Origin: Microcystis aeruginosa Ma_MB_S_20031200_S102
GTDB lineage: Bacteria; Cyanobacteriota; Cyanobacteriia; Cyanobacteriales; Microcystaceae
Length of the DNA stretch: 64,000 nucleotides
NCBI GenBank assembly: GCA_007095845.1
Contig: SFBI01000082.1
Coordinates: forward strand, 16,601 to 80,600
Direction of reading: 5' to 3'
In this document: positions 26,601 to 34,689 of the stretch, piece after piece
How the letters are laid out: every line of letters starts with the position of its first letter
Numbering within the stretch: the first letter of the stretch is position 1
Program-made: the position numbers and the translations under genes
The notes under the pieces: generated by a model
Told to the model about the DNA's origin: nothing
Database searches by the model: none
What the model saw: the letters and a program-made list of their open reading frames with translations, nothing else

Positions 26601-29349
26601 TCCAGAAGAAATCAAACAATCCATGAATCAGCGACTCAAGGGAGATGAAACAGGATTAGTTGGTTATTGGCCCCTCAATGAAGGTTCAGAAAATATCGCC
26701 AAAGATAAGACAAGTAATGGCAGTAATGGTACAGTCAATGGTGCTACTTGGAGGAAATCTGAACGACCCATACCAGCTGACTATGGAGTAATTGGTGTTG
26801 GGACAAATAATCTCCTGTGTGGCCGAGATGCTTTAACCAGTAACTGGAAGGATATTCCTAATAGTGGTCCGGTTATTAGTGTCGCCCTCATGCCAGATGG
26901 CAAAATAGTCGGTGTTGGAACCAATAATACTCTCTACACCCGAGATACTTTGACCAGTGAATGGAAGCAGATTCCTAATAGTGGTCCGGTTATTGGTGTC
27001 GCCGTCATGCCAGATGGCAAAATAGTCGGTGTTGGAACCAATAATACTCTCTACACCCGAGATACTTTGACCAGTGAATGGAAGCAAATTCCTAATAGTG
27101 GTTCAGTTATTGGTGTCACCGTCATGCCGGATGGGAAGTTAGTTGGAATTGGGATGAATAATCGTCTCTATAGCCGAGATAGCTTGACCAGTGGCTGGAA
27201 GTATGTATCTAACAATGGTTCGGTTCTCAGTATTACCGTCATGCCGGATGGCAAAATAGTTGGAGTTGGCGGAGATAATCGTCTCTATATCCGAGACACC
27301 TTGACCAGTAAATGGAATCCGATCCCGAATAGTGGTTCAGTTATAGCAGTGACTTGTTCAGTTCCACCTAAAGCTACAACCCCTCTTGAGGAAACCAAGC
27401 CAATTGAGCAAATCAAGCCTACTGAGGAAACCAAGCCAATTGAGCAAGCCAAGCCTACTGAGGAAACCAAGCCAATTGAGCAAGCCAAGCCCACTGAGGA
27501 AACCAAGCCAATTGAGCAAACTAAGCCCACTGAGCCAATCGGCCCAACCGGGCCAACGGATCAAGTATCTAAACCGATAAAATTAGGTCCGACAGGTGGT
27601 TCAATCTCAGGCACAGATTTTCAAATTCTTCCTAAAGATACTGCTCCACAATCACGATTGAAAAAGGTATTTGTGAATGCAGGTTGGGCAATTGACGCAC
27701 TTCAGGTTGAATACGAAAATCCCGCTTCTATTCCGGGAGAAACCTATCTTTCAGACCTAGTTGGTGGTCGCGGCGGTACAAAAGGAGAATTTTCCACACC
27801 AGTAGGGGATTATCTCACGAAAATAAGCGGCACTTGGGGAATGTCAGCACCGGGACGTCCCAAGCAAGAAATTGTCACCATCCAATTTGAAACCAAGAAG
27901 GGAGTTAAATCACCCGTTTTTGGGGGAAAGCATGGAAAACAAGAAGTTGAACCTTTCGTCTTAGAAGCACCAGAAGGTCAGGAGATTATCGGCTTTTTTG
28001 GCTCTTATGGGGGAGGGCAAAATTTGTTAGTAAGTTTGGGGATTTATTGCCAAACTGTTACAACTTTGGCAAAACTGGAACCATCTAATCCTCAAACTCC
28101 ATCAAACAATGAAGCAGTTACTCCCAAGGAACAATCATCTAGTATCAAACCCGAAACATTGACCCCATCGGAACCATCTAATCCTCAAACCTCAGAATCA
28201 ACTCAAGATAAGAATATGTCTGAAACATTATCTAAGCCTGACACCACCGAGCCGACTAAACCCTCTAATACAACTAAGAAAAAACGTTTGGTTGTTTGTT
28301 GTGATGGTACTTGGAATGAATTAGCAACTTCCTATCCTACAAATGTCGTCAAATTTGCCCGCTTAGTGAAATACATTGCCAATGATCAAACCCCACAAAT
28401 AGTCCATTATATATCAGGATGTGGCACAGCAGAAGACGCTGATTTAATCGAGCGTTTAGGTGGGGGTGCTTTTGGCTGGGGAATTGACAGAATTATTCAA
28501 GATGCCTATCGCTTTTTGTGTATGAATTATGACGTAGAAGCTGAAGACGAAATTTACCTAGTTGGCTTTAGTCGCGGAGCCTATACAGTTCGTTGTTTAG
28601 CAGGTATGATCTATAACTGTGGTTTATTGAGCCGTTCCAAGATCCGGGAATTGCCTAAAGCTTATGAGCTTTATCGAAATTCTAAAATTAAGCCAAATGA
28701 TCCAGAAGCTCAAAAATTCCGGGAAGATAACTCCAAAAAGATAGATAGCGAAAAAGATTATTTACAAGGTCGTGTACCGATTAAAATGTTAGGGTGCTGG
28801 GATACGGTGGGAGCATTAGGTGTTCCTGATCTAACACCTTGGCTACCCTTGGCTAAACTCTGGAATCGGAAGTATGAATTTTTCGATGCTAGACTAAGTC
28901 CGATCGTGGAAAATGCCTTTCATGCAGTTGCCATTGATGAGAAACGCAGGGGTTTTCCCTCGTCCGGCATGGAGAGAAGTGACAAAAATCCTGAACAAGT
29001 AGTCAAAGAGGTTTTCTTTGCTGGTGAACATGGCTGTATTGGTGGAGGAACTGAAGAATATCGGGGGCTGTCTGATTTTACTTTACAATGGATGATCCAC
29101 GAGGCTAAAAAGTTGGGATTGGAGTTTGATTCAACTGAAAATTATAGGGAGGAATTCCAGATTAAACCAGAGCCAACTACTAAATTTGATAATAGCGTGA
29201 CTGGTGTTTATGCCTTAGCAGGTGAAGGATGGCGACCGATAGAATCTTCAAAAGTTGCCGTTCATTATAGTGTAGTCGAACGACTTAAGGCTGATCCCAA
29301 TTATCGTCCTCGAAATCTAGATCCCCTGCTTAATAATTTGCTGCCCTAA
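23686..29349 (+). CDS. Giant LamG / beta-propeller / jacalin / DUF2235 (Tle1-like lipase) protein
   Basis: 1,887 residues from the ATG at 23686, preceded by GGAGATAAG at better spacing than the GTG at 23680. Order: LamG-like domain (~15-225, LAFDGIGDYVQL...), a beta-sandwich (~245-390), two five-repeat propellers (~402-600 and ~608-805), a second LamG (~817-1025), a third five-repeat propeller (~1031-1228), 12-residue TEETKPIEQAKP repeats (~1235-1290), a jacalin-like lectin domain (~1300-1460, GPTGGSISG... FFGSYGGGQN), a Ser/Thr/Pro linker, then DUF2235 (~1535-1887) with CCDGTWNE and the GFSRGAYT nucleophile elbow (Ser ~1628). DUF2235 is the fold of Tle1 phospholipases of type VI secretion. 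No signal peptide is visible. Lectin-guided lipase attacking cell surfaces is an inference. No immunity gene is obvious next door. Confidence 0.85.
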   Translation: MSQAENTTSAKKGAIESVLAFDGIGDYVQLPAVNTDYSQGFTVEAWVQYKSFRRSWSRIIDFGNGQGNKNIVLGNVGTSSTLGLHLYCNNGTHTIEAPNTLEIDKWIHVAATIDKSGMAKLYKNGQLIQSKQISLPDNLNRTLNYIGKSNWANDGYFEGQIAEVRVWNIARPESELKENMSQRLKGNETGLVGYWPLNEGSENIAKDKTSNGNNGTINGATWGKSELPITSTKESEIGKKPDVITGGNLPTKYGIADTRTNFYLVDTNKPINGNGEITGWNIWAENTSPVQLIIYRNEANTWSVVGKSEVKTPVIGLNEFSLTTPIKVNQGDFVGIYYPQAGSISYDKNTAPLSNLSGKVLFTSSGATATAFSDSVDRIYSLSVKGNFGEIPIKIEKTETANYGVIGVGTNNLLCSRDTLTSDWKEIPNSGQIISIAVMPDGKIVGVGTNKSLYTRDTLTSDWKGVPNSAQVISIAIMPDGKIVGVGTNNILYTRDTLTSDWKQIPNSGAFVSVAVMPDGKIVGVGTNKSLYTRDSLISDWKEVPNSGAVISVTVMPDGKLVGVGANNRLYSRDSLTSEWKEIPNSGSVIAATCSVAPKFTTPEPVNSDYGVIGVGTNNLLCSRDTLTSEWKEIPNSGPVISVALVPDGRIVGVGTNNNLYTRDTLTSDWKQIPNSGAVIDVAVMPDDKIVGIGTNKNLYTQYNLISDWYGVPNSGLVSSVTVMPDGKLVGVGANNNRLYSRDSLTSDWKEVPNNGSVLDITVMPDGKIVGVGVDNRLYSRDTLTSDWKPIPNSGSVIAVTCSVPPKSTTPEPVTSDSVLAFDGRGNYIEVPYAEQLNPEQFTLSCWAKVESSQGQWRSPVTSRTTTPIGGYKLYAGENNKWQFWTGDGSKWVVLTGSDVVLNTWTHVAATYDGSTMKLYINGELIGTPVASKLKLNTNRPLRIGAGKTEGNPGYFFNGQIAEVQLWNRVRSPEEIKQSMNQRLKGDETGLVGYWPLNEGSENIAKDKTSNGSNGTVNGATWRKSERPIPADYGVIGVGTNNLLCGRDALTSNWKDIPNSGPVISVALMPDGKIVGVGTNNTLYTRDTLTSEWKQIPNSGPVIGVAVMPDGKIVGVGTNNTLYTRDTLTSEWKQIPNSGSVIGVTVMPDGKLVGIGMNNRLYSRDSLTSGWKYVSNNGSVLSITVMPDGKIVGVGGDNRLYIRDTLTSKWNPIPNSGSVIAVTCSVPPKATTPLEETKPIEQIKPTEETKPIEQAKPTEETKPIEQAKPTEETKPIEQTKPTEPIGPTGPTDQVSKPIKLGPTGGSISGTDFQILPKDTAPQSRLKKVFVNAGWAIDALQVEYENPASIPGETYLSDLVGGRGGTKGEFSTPVGDYLTKISGTWGMSAPGRPKQEIVTIQFETKKGVKSPVFGGKHGKQEVEPFVLEAPEGQEIIGFFGSYGGGQNLLVSLGIYCQTVTTLAKLEPSNPQTPSNNEAVTPKEQSSSIKPETLTPSEPSNPQTSESTQDKNMSETLSKPDTTEPTKPSNTTKKKRLVVCCDGTWNELATSYPTNVVKFARLVKYIANDQTPQIVHYISGCGTAEDADLIERLGGGAFGWGIDRIIQDAYRFLCMNYDVEAEDEIYLVGFSRGAYTVRCLAGMIYNCGLLSRSKIRELPKAYELYRNSKIKPNDPEAQKFREDNSKKIDSEKDYLQGRVPIKMLGCWDTVGALGVPDLTPWLPLAKLWNRKYEFFDARLSPIVENAFHAVAIDEKRRGFPSSGMERSDKNPEQVVKEVFFAGEHGCIGGGTEEYRGLSDFTLQWMIHEAKKLGLEFDSTENYREEFQIKPEPTTKFDNSVTGVYALAGEGWRPIESSKVAVHYSVVERLKADPNYRPRNLDPLLNNLLP
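24892..27366 (+). repeat. Fifteen ~117-bp coding repeats in three blocks of five
   Basis: Each unit encodes ~39 residues of the form RDTLTSDWKxIPNSGxVIS then VAVMPDGKIVGVGTNNxLYT. Blocks span ~24892-25480, ~25510-26100 and ~26779-27366, separated by a linker and by the second LamG. Units 2 and 3 of the last block are almost identical at DNA level, showing recent duplication. Five-fold blocks fit a tachylectin-2-like five-bladed propeller. Confidence 0.85.
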
Positions 29350-29400
29350 TTTAGGCATTTTCAAATTTGGCAACCCTCAAGTTTTGAGGTACACTTCACA

Positions 29401-30282
29401 TTGACGCAAAACAAGGCTCTGGTAATGTTACATCAATCGCAGAAATCGCTTCTAGCCCTAAAAAGCTGGCTGTTCACACCCGCGACCAAGTCGGACCGAT
29501 TCTCCCGTGCTGCGGAGGTGAAGGCCGATGCCCTGATTATTGATCTTGAAGACGCAGTGGCCTCCACCGCCAAGGAGGAAGCCCGGACAGCAGCGCTGCG
29601 CTATCTTGGGGAGACATCCTCGAATCACCTCCCCTGTGCCCTCCGCATCAATTCTCCCGACACAAGGTTTGGACTCGACGACCTTCAGGCTCTCTTGCTT
29701 TCACCCGCCGAACCCGACTATTTGATTCTACCGAAATGCGACTCCTCCGCACTCATCAGCCTGGTGGGAAACCTGTTGCGAGAGGCCAATAAATCGACGC
29801 AGGTGATTGCGCTGATTGAGAGTACCAAGGCGATCGGGGCCTTGGCCGAGATGGTTAGCGGCCAAATCAGGCCGGCCGCCTTTATCTTCGGTGCTGCGGA
29901 TATGGCTGCGGACCTGGGTGCAGAAACCGCTTGGGAGCCACTGCTGTGGGTGAGGTCATGCTTGATCCATGCGGCTGCGTCTGCTGGGATTGCCGCTTTC
30001 GACTCCCCCTATTTTGACATTGCGGATTCGGAAGGTCTGAAGCAAGAGACAAAAGCATCAGTAAACTTGGGATTTCACGGCAAATGTGCAATCCACCCGG
30101 TACAAATTGCCACCATCAATGAGGTCTTGACCCCAACAGCACAACAAATAGCCAAAGCACAACAGATCCTCACCGTCAACCGTCAAGGAGTTGGTGCTGT
30201 GGAGGGACAAATGGTGGATGAAGCGGTTGCCCGTAAAGCAAGGCTTGTTCTGGAACGAGCCGGTATTGCAGCTGAGGAATAG
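29401..30282 (+). CDS. CitE-like lyase (HpcH/HpaI family), candidate citramalyl-CoA lyase
   Basis: 293 residues from TTG, or 285 from the ATG at 29425; the start is uncertain. SWLFTPATKSDRFSRAAEVK, then DALIIDLEDAV, the arginine in ALRINSP, the metal-binding glutamate in VIALIESTKAI and aspartate in FIFGAADMAADLG mark a CitE/citramalyl-CoA or malyl-CoA lyase: a Mg-dependent aldolase that splits a CoA ester into acetyl-CoA plus a keto acid. It is first of four closely spaced genes (gaps 38, 29 and 27 bases) with a MaoC hydratase, a CoA-transferase and pyruvate decarboxylase. In the itaconate pathway the enzyme with this fold (RipC/Ccl) makes acetyl-CoA and pyruvate from citramalyl-CoA. That specificity is inferred from context only. 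GC content is clearly above the flanks. Confidence 0.8.
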   Translation: MTQNKALVMLHQSQKSLLALKSWLFTPATKSDRFSRAAEVKADALIIDLEDAVASTAKEEARTAALRYLGETSSNHLPCALRINSPDTRFGLDDLQALLLSPAEPDYLILPKCDSSALISLVGNLLREANKSTQVIALIESTKAIGALAEMVSGQIRPAAFIFGAADMAADLGAETAWEPLLWVRSCLIHAAASAGIAAFDSPYFDIADSEGLKQETKASVNLGFHGKCAIHPVQIATINEVLTPTAQQIAKAQQILTVNRQGVGAVEGQMVDEAVARKARLVLERAGIAAEE

Positions 30283-30320
30283 TTTTGTTAATCTAAGGTG
30301 TCCAGAAACCGGGAAAAAAA

Positions 30321-30848
30321 ATGGAAAATATGCTGTCAGCGTACCGAGAAATCGGCCCAAATCGCTATCGTGAGACCAACGGTCTTTACTACGAAGATTT
30401 TCAAGTCGGTGATGTGTTCGAGCACCGTCCCGGTAGGACGATTACAGATGTGGACAACATCTGGATGACCTTGCTGACGATGAATATACAACCGGTTCAT
30501 TTTGATGCTGCCTACGCCGGTCAAACAGAGTGGAAGAAGATGCTGGTGGATAGCACCTTCACCCTTGCCCTTCTCACCGGTATGAGCGTTAGGACCGTCA
30601 GCGCTAAAGTTGTGGCCAATCTGGGTTGGAATAATGTCAAAGCGACACATCCAGTCTTTGCTGGGGACACACTCTATGCAGAATCCACTGTGCTGTCCAA
30701 GCGTGAGTCAAAGAGTCGGCCGACCCAGGGAATTGTCACCGTTTCAACGCGAGGCGTGAACCAGGACGGTGTAGAAGTGATGAGCTTCGAGCGGACGATG
30801 CTGATTTACAAACGCGGTCACTCACCGGAAGCCGCAGCAAATTATTGA
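30321..30848 (+). CDS. MaoC-family hydratase, candidate itaconyl-/mesaconyl-CoA hydratase
   Basis: 175 residues with one hot-dog domain. TNGLYYEDFQVGDVFEHRPG begins the fold, and GRTITDVDNIWMTLLTMNIQ then PVHFD carries the D and H of the hydratase active site; the closing strands are GDTLYAESTVLSKRESKSRP. MaoC hydratases add water to enoyl-CoA esters. The long form with this Ntp-like pattern occurs in mesaconyl-CoA hydratases and in RipB/Ich, which turns itaconyl-CoA into citramalyl-CoA. Lying between a CitE-like lyase and a CoA-transferase, the latter role is attractive but unproven. It has a GGGA-type site just before the ATG and codon use rich in G/C third bases like the operon as a whole. 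Confidence 0.8.
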   Translation: MENMLSAYREIGPNRYRETNGLYYEDFQVGDVFEHRPGRTITDVDNIWMTLLTMNIQPVHFDAAYAGQTEWKKMLVDSTFTLALLTGMSVRTVSAKVVANLGWNNVKATHPVFAGDTLYAESTVLSKRESKSRPTQGIVTVSTRGVNQDGVEVMSFERTMLIYKRGHSPEAAANY

Positions 30849-30877
30849 TTAGTTAAGACTTCTTCGGGAGAAAAATA

Positions 30878-32197
30878 ATGGCTTACGAGAACCAATATCA
30901 GGCCAAGCTTACTGACAGTCACACTGCTATGGAGCAGATTAGTAGTGGCAGCATTGTTGGTATCGGTCAGGCAGCTTGCCAACCACCGGCACTGATGGAA
31001 GCACTAGCGGCCAGGGCAGAAGCCGGGTTGATCGATGATGTGAAAGTGTATTATATGCACGCAGAAGAACCTATGCAGCGATCGCTGCTGCGCTACGAAT
31101 TGATGGGACGCATCAAACCCTATTCCATGTTCATGCAGAAAGCCGAGCGCGACCTGATTAAAAAAGGACAAGAGGACGGCGATCGCAAGGTTGTCTTTTA
31201 TGTGCCGAATTCTTTCAGCCAATCGGTGCGGTTCTTTAGCGATCACATCCATCTGGACACCTTTCTAGTAACCGTGTCACCCATGGACAGTAACGGCTAT
31301 TTCACCTTCGGAACCAATAACGATTACACCAGCAGCGCCGCTCGCGCAGCTAAACGGCTGATTGTGGAAGTCAACCAGAATATGCCCCGGGTTTTTGGAC
31401 GCTCCTTATTGCATATTTCCGAAGTAGATACCATCGTAGAACATCATGTTCCGTTGCCAATGCTGAAACCTCGACCGGTCACGGAGCAAGAGAGGAAGAT
31501 TGGTCAGTTGATCGCAGAACGGATTCCTGAACACGCCTGTCTGCAAATCGGCGTAGGTGGAGTACCTAGCGGTGTCTGCGAGGCGCTAATGGGTAGGCAG
31601 GATCTGGGCATTCATACTGAGGTACTCGTTCCTGCTTTGGCAAGCCTGATTCAGAACGGTGTTGTCACCAACAAATGGAAAAAAATCAACCCGGGCAAAT
31701 CTGTCTTCACCTTTGCCATGGGAGATGAAGCATTCTACAACTTTATCAATGACAACATCTCGCTGGAAAGTCATCCTGTCAATTATGTGAATGACCCGGC
31801 TGTGATTGCCCAAAACGACAATGTGGTGTCGGTAAATTCCACAATTGAAATGGACTTAACCGGAGCTTGCAATTCGGAATATGTTGGCGGTCATCAGTTT
31901 ACCTCGACCGGTGGCCAGTTGGATTTCGTCCGGGGGGCCTATGCCTCGAAGGGCGGTATGTCCTTTATCGCCTTCCAGTCTTCGATCAAGGATGGCAAAA
32001 TCAGTAAGATCGTTCCTCGGCTTTCTGGGCCAGTCACGACACCCCGCACCGATGTTCACTATGTGGTCACTGAAAACGGTGTTGTGGATCTCAAGGGACT
32101 TTCCTCAACCGAGAGGGCGGAGTCTTTGATCGGACTGGCGGATCCAGCGTTTCGAGACGAACTCACCGCCGCTGCCAAGTCAATGCACTTGATCTAG
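30878..32197 (+). CDS. Acetyl-CoA hydrolase/transferase family CoA-transferase (Cat2/RipA type)
   Basis: 439 residues, preceded by GGGAGAA. ISSGSIVGIGQAACQPPALM begins the first domain; LQIGVGGVPSGVCEALM and VNSTIEMDLTGACNSEYVGG mark the family, the glutamate in IEMDLTG being the expected acyl-anhydride-forming residue. This family includes 4-hydroxybutyrate and acetate CoA-transferases and RipA, the itaconate CoA-transferase of Yersinia. It would activate a carboxylic acid by moving CoA from acetyl-CoA or succinyl-CoA, supplying substrate to the MaoC hydratase upstream. Substrate choice cannot be read from sequence by eye. The gene is intact, third in the operon, and followed 27 bases later by pyruvate decarboxylase. 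Confidence 0.85.
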   Translation: MAYENQYQAKLTDSHTAMEQISSGSIVGIGQAACQPPALMEALAARAEAGLIDDVKVYYMHAEEPMQRSLLRYELMGRIKPYSMFMQKAERDLIKKGQEDGDRKVVFYVPNSFSQSVRFFSDHIHLDTFLVTVSPMDSNGYFTFGTNNDYTSSAARAAKRLIVEVNQNMPRVFGRSLLHISEVDTIVEHHVPLPMLKPRPVTEQERKIGQLIAERIPEHACLQIGVGGVPSGVCEALMGRQDLGIHTEVLVPALASLIQNGVVTNKWKKINPGKSVFTFAMGDEAFYNFINDNISLESHPVNYVNDPAVIAQNDNVVSVNSTIEMDLTGACNSEYVGGHQFTSTGGQLDFVRGAYASKGGMSFIAFQSSIKDGKISKIVPRLSGPVTTPRTDVHYVVTENGVVDLKGLSSTERAESLIGLADPAFRDELTAAAKSMHLI

Positions 32198-32224
32198 TGA
32201 TTTTTGTTCAGATAGGACTAATTA

Positions 32225-33907
32225 ATGAGCACTTACAATATTGGCAGTTACCTGGCAGAACGTTTGGTTCAGATAGGAGTAAAACATCATTTCGTAGTCC
32301 CGGGTGACTACAATCTCGTCTTGCTGGACCAGTTTCTGAAAAACCAGAATCTTTTGCAGGTAGGTTGCTGCAACGAATTGAACTGCGGTTTTGCGGCGGA
32401 AGGGTACGCTCGGGCCAATGGATTAGGAGTCGCTGTCGTGACTTACAGCGTTGGCGCCCTCTCGGCCCTGAATGCCATCGGCGGTGCCTATGCTGAGAAC
32501 CTACCCGTCATCCTAGTGTCGGGCGCACCCAATACCAACGACTACTCGACCGGTCATCTGCTGCACCATACGATGGGAACGCAAGATTTAACATATATGT
32601 TGGAAATCGCTAGGAAGCTCACCTGTGCGGCGGTTTCCATAACATCCGCCGAAGATGCCCCGGAGCAGATCGACCACGTTATCCGAACGGCGTTACGGGA
32701 GCAAAAACCGGCCTATATCGAGATTGCCTGCAATATTGCCGCGGCCCCCTGTGCTTCCCCCGGGCCAGTGAGCGCAATCATCAATGAGGCACCGAGTGAC
32801 GCAGAAACTTTGGCAGCGGCGGTGAGCGCAGCAGCAGAATTTCTACATAGCAAGCAGAAACCGGTACTGTTGATCGGCAGCCAGCTACGGGCTGCCAAGG
32901 CCGAGAAAGAGGCGATCGAACTGGCCGAGGCCCTCGGTTGTTCCGTTGCGGTCATGGCGGCCGCCAAGAGCTTTTTCCCGGAAGAGCATCCCCAGTACGT
33001 TGGTACTTACTGGGGAGAAATTAGTTCTCCCGGCACGAGCGCGATTGTCGATTGGTCGGACAGTGTAGTTTGCTTAGGGGCGGTTTTCAACGACTATTCG
33101 ACCGTCGGCTGGACTGCGATGCCCAGTGGTCCGACTGTACTGAACGCCAACAAAGATAGTGTCAAATTTGACGGGTATCATTTCAGCGGGATTCATCTGC
33201 GCGACTTTCTCTCTTGCTTGGCACGAAAGGTGGAGAAGCGCGATGCGACTATGGCCGAATTTGCACGCTTCCGTTCTCAGTCTGTGCCGGTCGAGCCTGC
33301 TAGGTCTGAGGCCAAGCTTTCGAGGATCGAGATGCTCAGGCAGATCGGGCCTCTAGTCACTGCCAAGACTACGGTGTTCGCCGAGACTGGTGATTCCTGG
33401 TTCAATGGCATTAAATTACAGCTGCCCACCGGGGCCCGCTTCGAGATCGAGATGCAATGGGGCCATATCGGATGGTCGATCCCGGCCGCTTTCGGCTATG
33501 CCCTGGGCGCGCCGGAGCGACAGATTATCTGCATGATTGGTGACGGCTCTTTTCAGCTTACTGCCCAGGAGGTGGCGCAGATGATCAGACAGAAGCTGCC
33601 GATCATCATTTTCCTCGTCAACAATCATGGCTACACGATCGAGGTTGAAATTCACGATGGCCCCTATAACAACATTAAGAACTGGGACTACGCAGGGTTA
33701 ATCAAAGTATTCAATGCCGAAGATGGGGCGGGCCAAGGACTCCTCGCTACCACCGCCGGGGAACTGGCCCAGGCGATCGAGGTAGCTCTGGAAAACCGCG
33801 AGGGACCGACGCTAATTGAATGCGTTATTGATCGCGATGATGCCACTGCTGATCTGATCTCATGGGGCAAGGCTGTTGCGGTGGCGAACGCCCGCCCTCA
33901 TCGCTGA
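32225..33907 (+). CDS. pdc: Pyruvate decarboxylase (thiamine-diphosphate enzyme)
   Basis: 560 residues starting [20 protein letters not shown]. It carries the bacterial PDC landmarks: [15 protein letters not shown], the cofactor-activating glutamate in [17 protein letters not shown], the paired active-site histidines in [24 protein letters not shown], and the thiamine-diphosphate motif [15 protein letters not shown]...NNHGYTIE. The pattern is that of Zymomonas/Acetobacter PDC rather than acetolactate synthase (no large-subunit FAD region pattern) or indolepyruvate decarboxylase. It converts pyruvate to acetaldehyde and CO2. In this operon it could dispose of pyruvate made by the CitE-like lyase. 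Few cyanobacteria have this enzyme and the GC-rich codons suggest gene transfer. No alcohol dehydrogenase follows in the window. Confidence 0.9.
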   Translation: MSTYNIGSYLAERLVQIGVKHHFVVPGDYNLVLLDQFLKNQNLLQVGCCNELNCGFAAEGYARANGLGVAVVTYSVGALSALNAIGGAYAENLPVILVSGAPNTNDYSTGHLLHHTMGTQDLTYMLEIARKLTCAAVSITSAEDAPEQIDHVIRTALREQKPAYIEIACNIAAAPCASPGPVSAIINEAPSDAETLAAAVSAAAEFLHSKQKPVLLIGSQLRAAKAEKEAIELAEALGCSVAVMAAAKSFFPEEHPQYVGTYWGEISSPGTSAIVDWSDSVVCLGAVFNDYSTVGWTAMPSGPTVLNANKDSVKFDGYHFSGIHLRDFLSCLARKVEKRDATMAEFARFRSQSVPVEPARSEAKLSRIEMLRQIGPLVTAKTTVFAETGDSWFNGIKLQLPTGARFEIEMQWGHIGWSIPAAFGYALGAPERQIICMIGDGSFQLTAQEVAQMIRQKLPIIIFLVNNHGYTIEVEIHDGPYNNIKNWDYAGLIKVFNAEDGAGQGLLATTAGELAQAIEVALENREGPTLIECVIDRDDATADLISWGKAVAVANARPHR

Positions 33908-34070
33908 TCCCTAACTGCCTGTCCACATTCAGGGATTTCAAGTGGAATGGCACTGACGGAGGGATTGTCAACTTAACGGGAGCAGCTATTCTTCCACAAA
34001 TCTGTAATGCTGGGGGCGTTTCCCCAGTGAGATTGTCCCCTATCTTAATCCAGAGCGAAGGAGTAATTGT

Positions 34071-34625
34071 ATGTTTAAAGCAGAGATTGTTGCCGGCTTG
34101 ATTGCATTGGGCGGTTTTAGCTTGGGAGCTCAAGCTATGACATTAATTAGCCCAACAATTGAAAACGGTAAATCATTACAAAATGCACAAATCTATAATG
34201 GATGGGGATGTACTGGTAAAAATGAATCTCCCGCTTTGAAATGGAGCGATGTTCCCAAAGGAACTAAGAGTTTTGCTGTCACTATGTATGATCCTGATGC
34301 ACCAACAGGAAGCGGTTGGTGGCATTGGGTGGTCGTCAACATCCCGGCAGATGTGCGTAGTTTACCAGAAAATGCTGGCGTGAAAGACAGTAAAAAGCTT
34401 CCTCAAGGGGCGATTCAATTGCGGAATGACTTCGGCTACAACGGCTTTGGTGGTGCTTGCCCACCGGAAGGCTCAAAACCCCATAACTATCAAATTACTG
34501 TTTACGCATTAAATATATCTAAACTAGATATTCCCTCCAATGCTTCCCCTGCATACGCTGGTTTTTTCATTTTGCAACATAAAATCGGAGAGGCTCGTTT
34601 AATAGCACCAACAAATGCGCGTTAA
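34071..34625 (+). CDS. YbhB/YbcL-family PEBP-like protein, secreted
   Basis: 184 residues. A signal peptide covers about the first 22 (MFKAEIVAGLIALGGFSLGA then QAM). The mature part shows the PEBP landmarks: NESPALKWSDVPKGTKSFAV, YDPDAPTGSGWWHWVVVNIP and the GFGGACPPEGSKPHNYQITV ligand-pocket segment. Bacterial YbhB/YbcL proteins bind small anions or phospholipid headgroups; a biochemical role is unclear. It starts 163 bases after pdc in the same direction and may share its transcript. Codon use is more A/T-rich than the preceding operon, so it may have a separate history. Confidence 0.85.
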   Translation: MFKAEIVAGLIALGGFSLGAQAMTLISPTIENGKSLQNAQIYNGWGCTGKNESPALKWSDVPKGTKSFAVTMYDPDAPTGSGWWHWVVVNIPADVRSLPENAGVKDSKKLPQGAIQLRNDFGYNGFGGACPPEGSKPHNYQITVYALNISKLDIPSNASPAYAGFFILQHKIGEARLIAPTNAR

Positions 34626-34689
34626 CTAACATCTTGACCGCGGCTGGTGGGTGTGTCCCTTTTTGCCAAAATACAAGGAGGCAGCTAAC

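Noticed and set aside
27285..27580. Antisense and out-of-frame ORFs with GLVSSVGLACSI-type repeats
   Set aside because: They are shadows of the 36-bp coding repeat in the giant protein; periodicity comes from the DNA repeat.
29540..33870. Many overlapping antisense ORFs in the CitE/PDC operon
   Set aside because: Expected in GC-rich coding DNA; the four sense genes are continuous and have family motifs.
32225..33907. Acetolactate synthase as the identity of the thiamine enzyme
   Set aside because: The paired histidines, ETGDSWFN and overall pattern follow pyruvate decarboxylase, and no small regulatory subunit gene is near.
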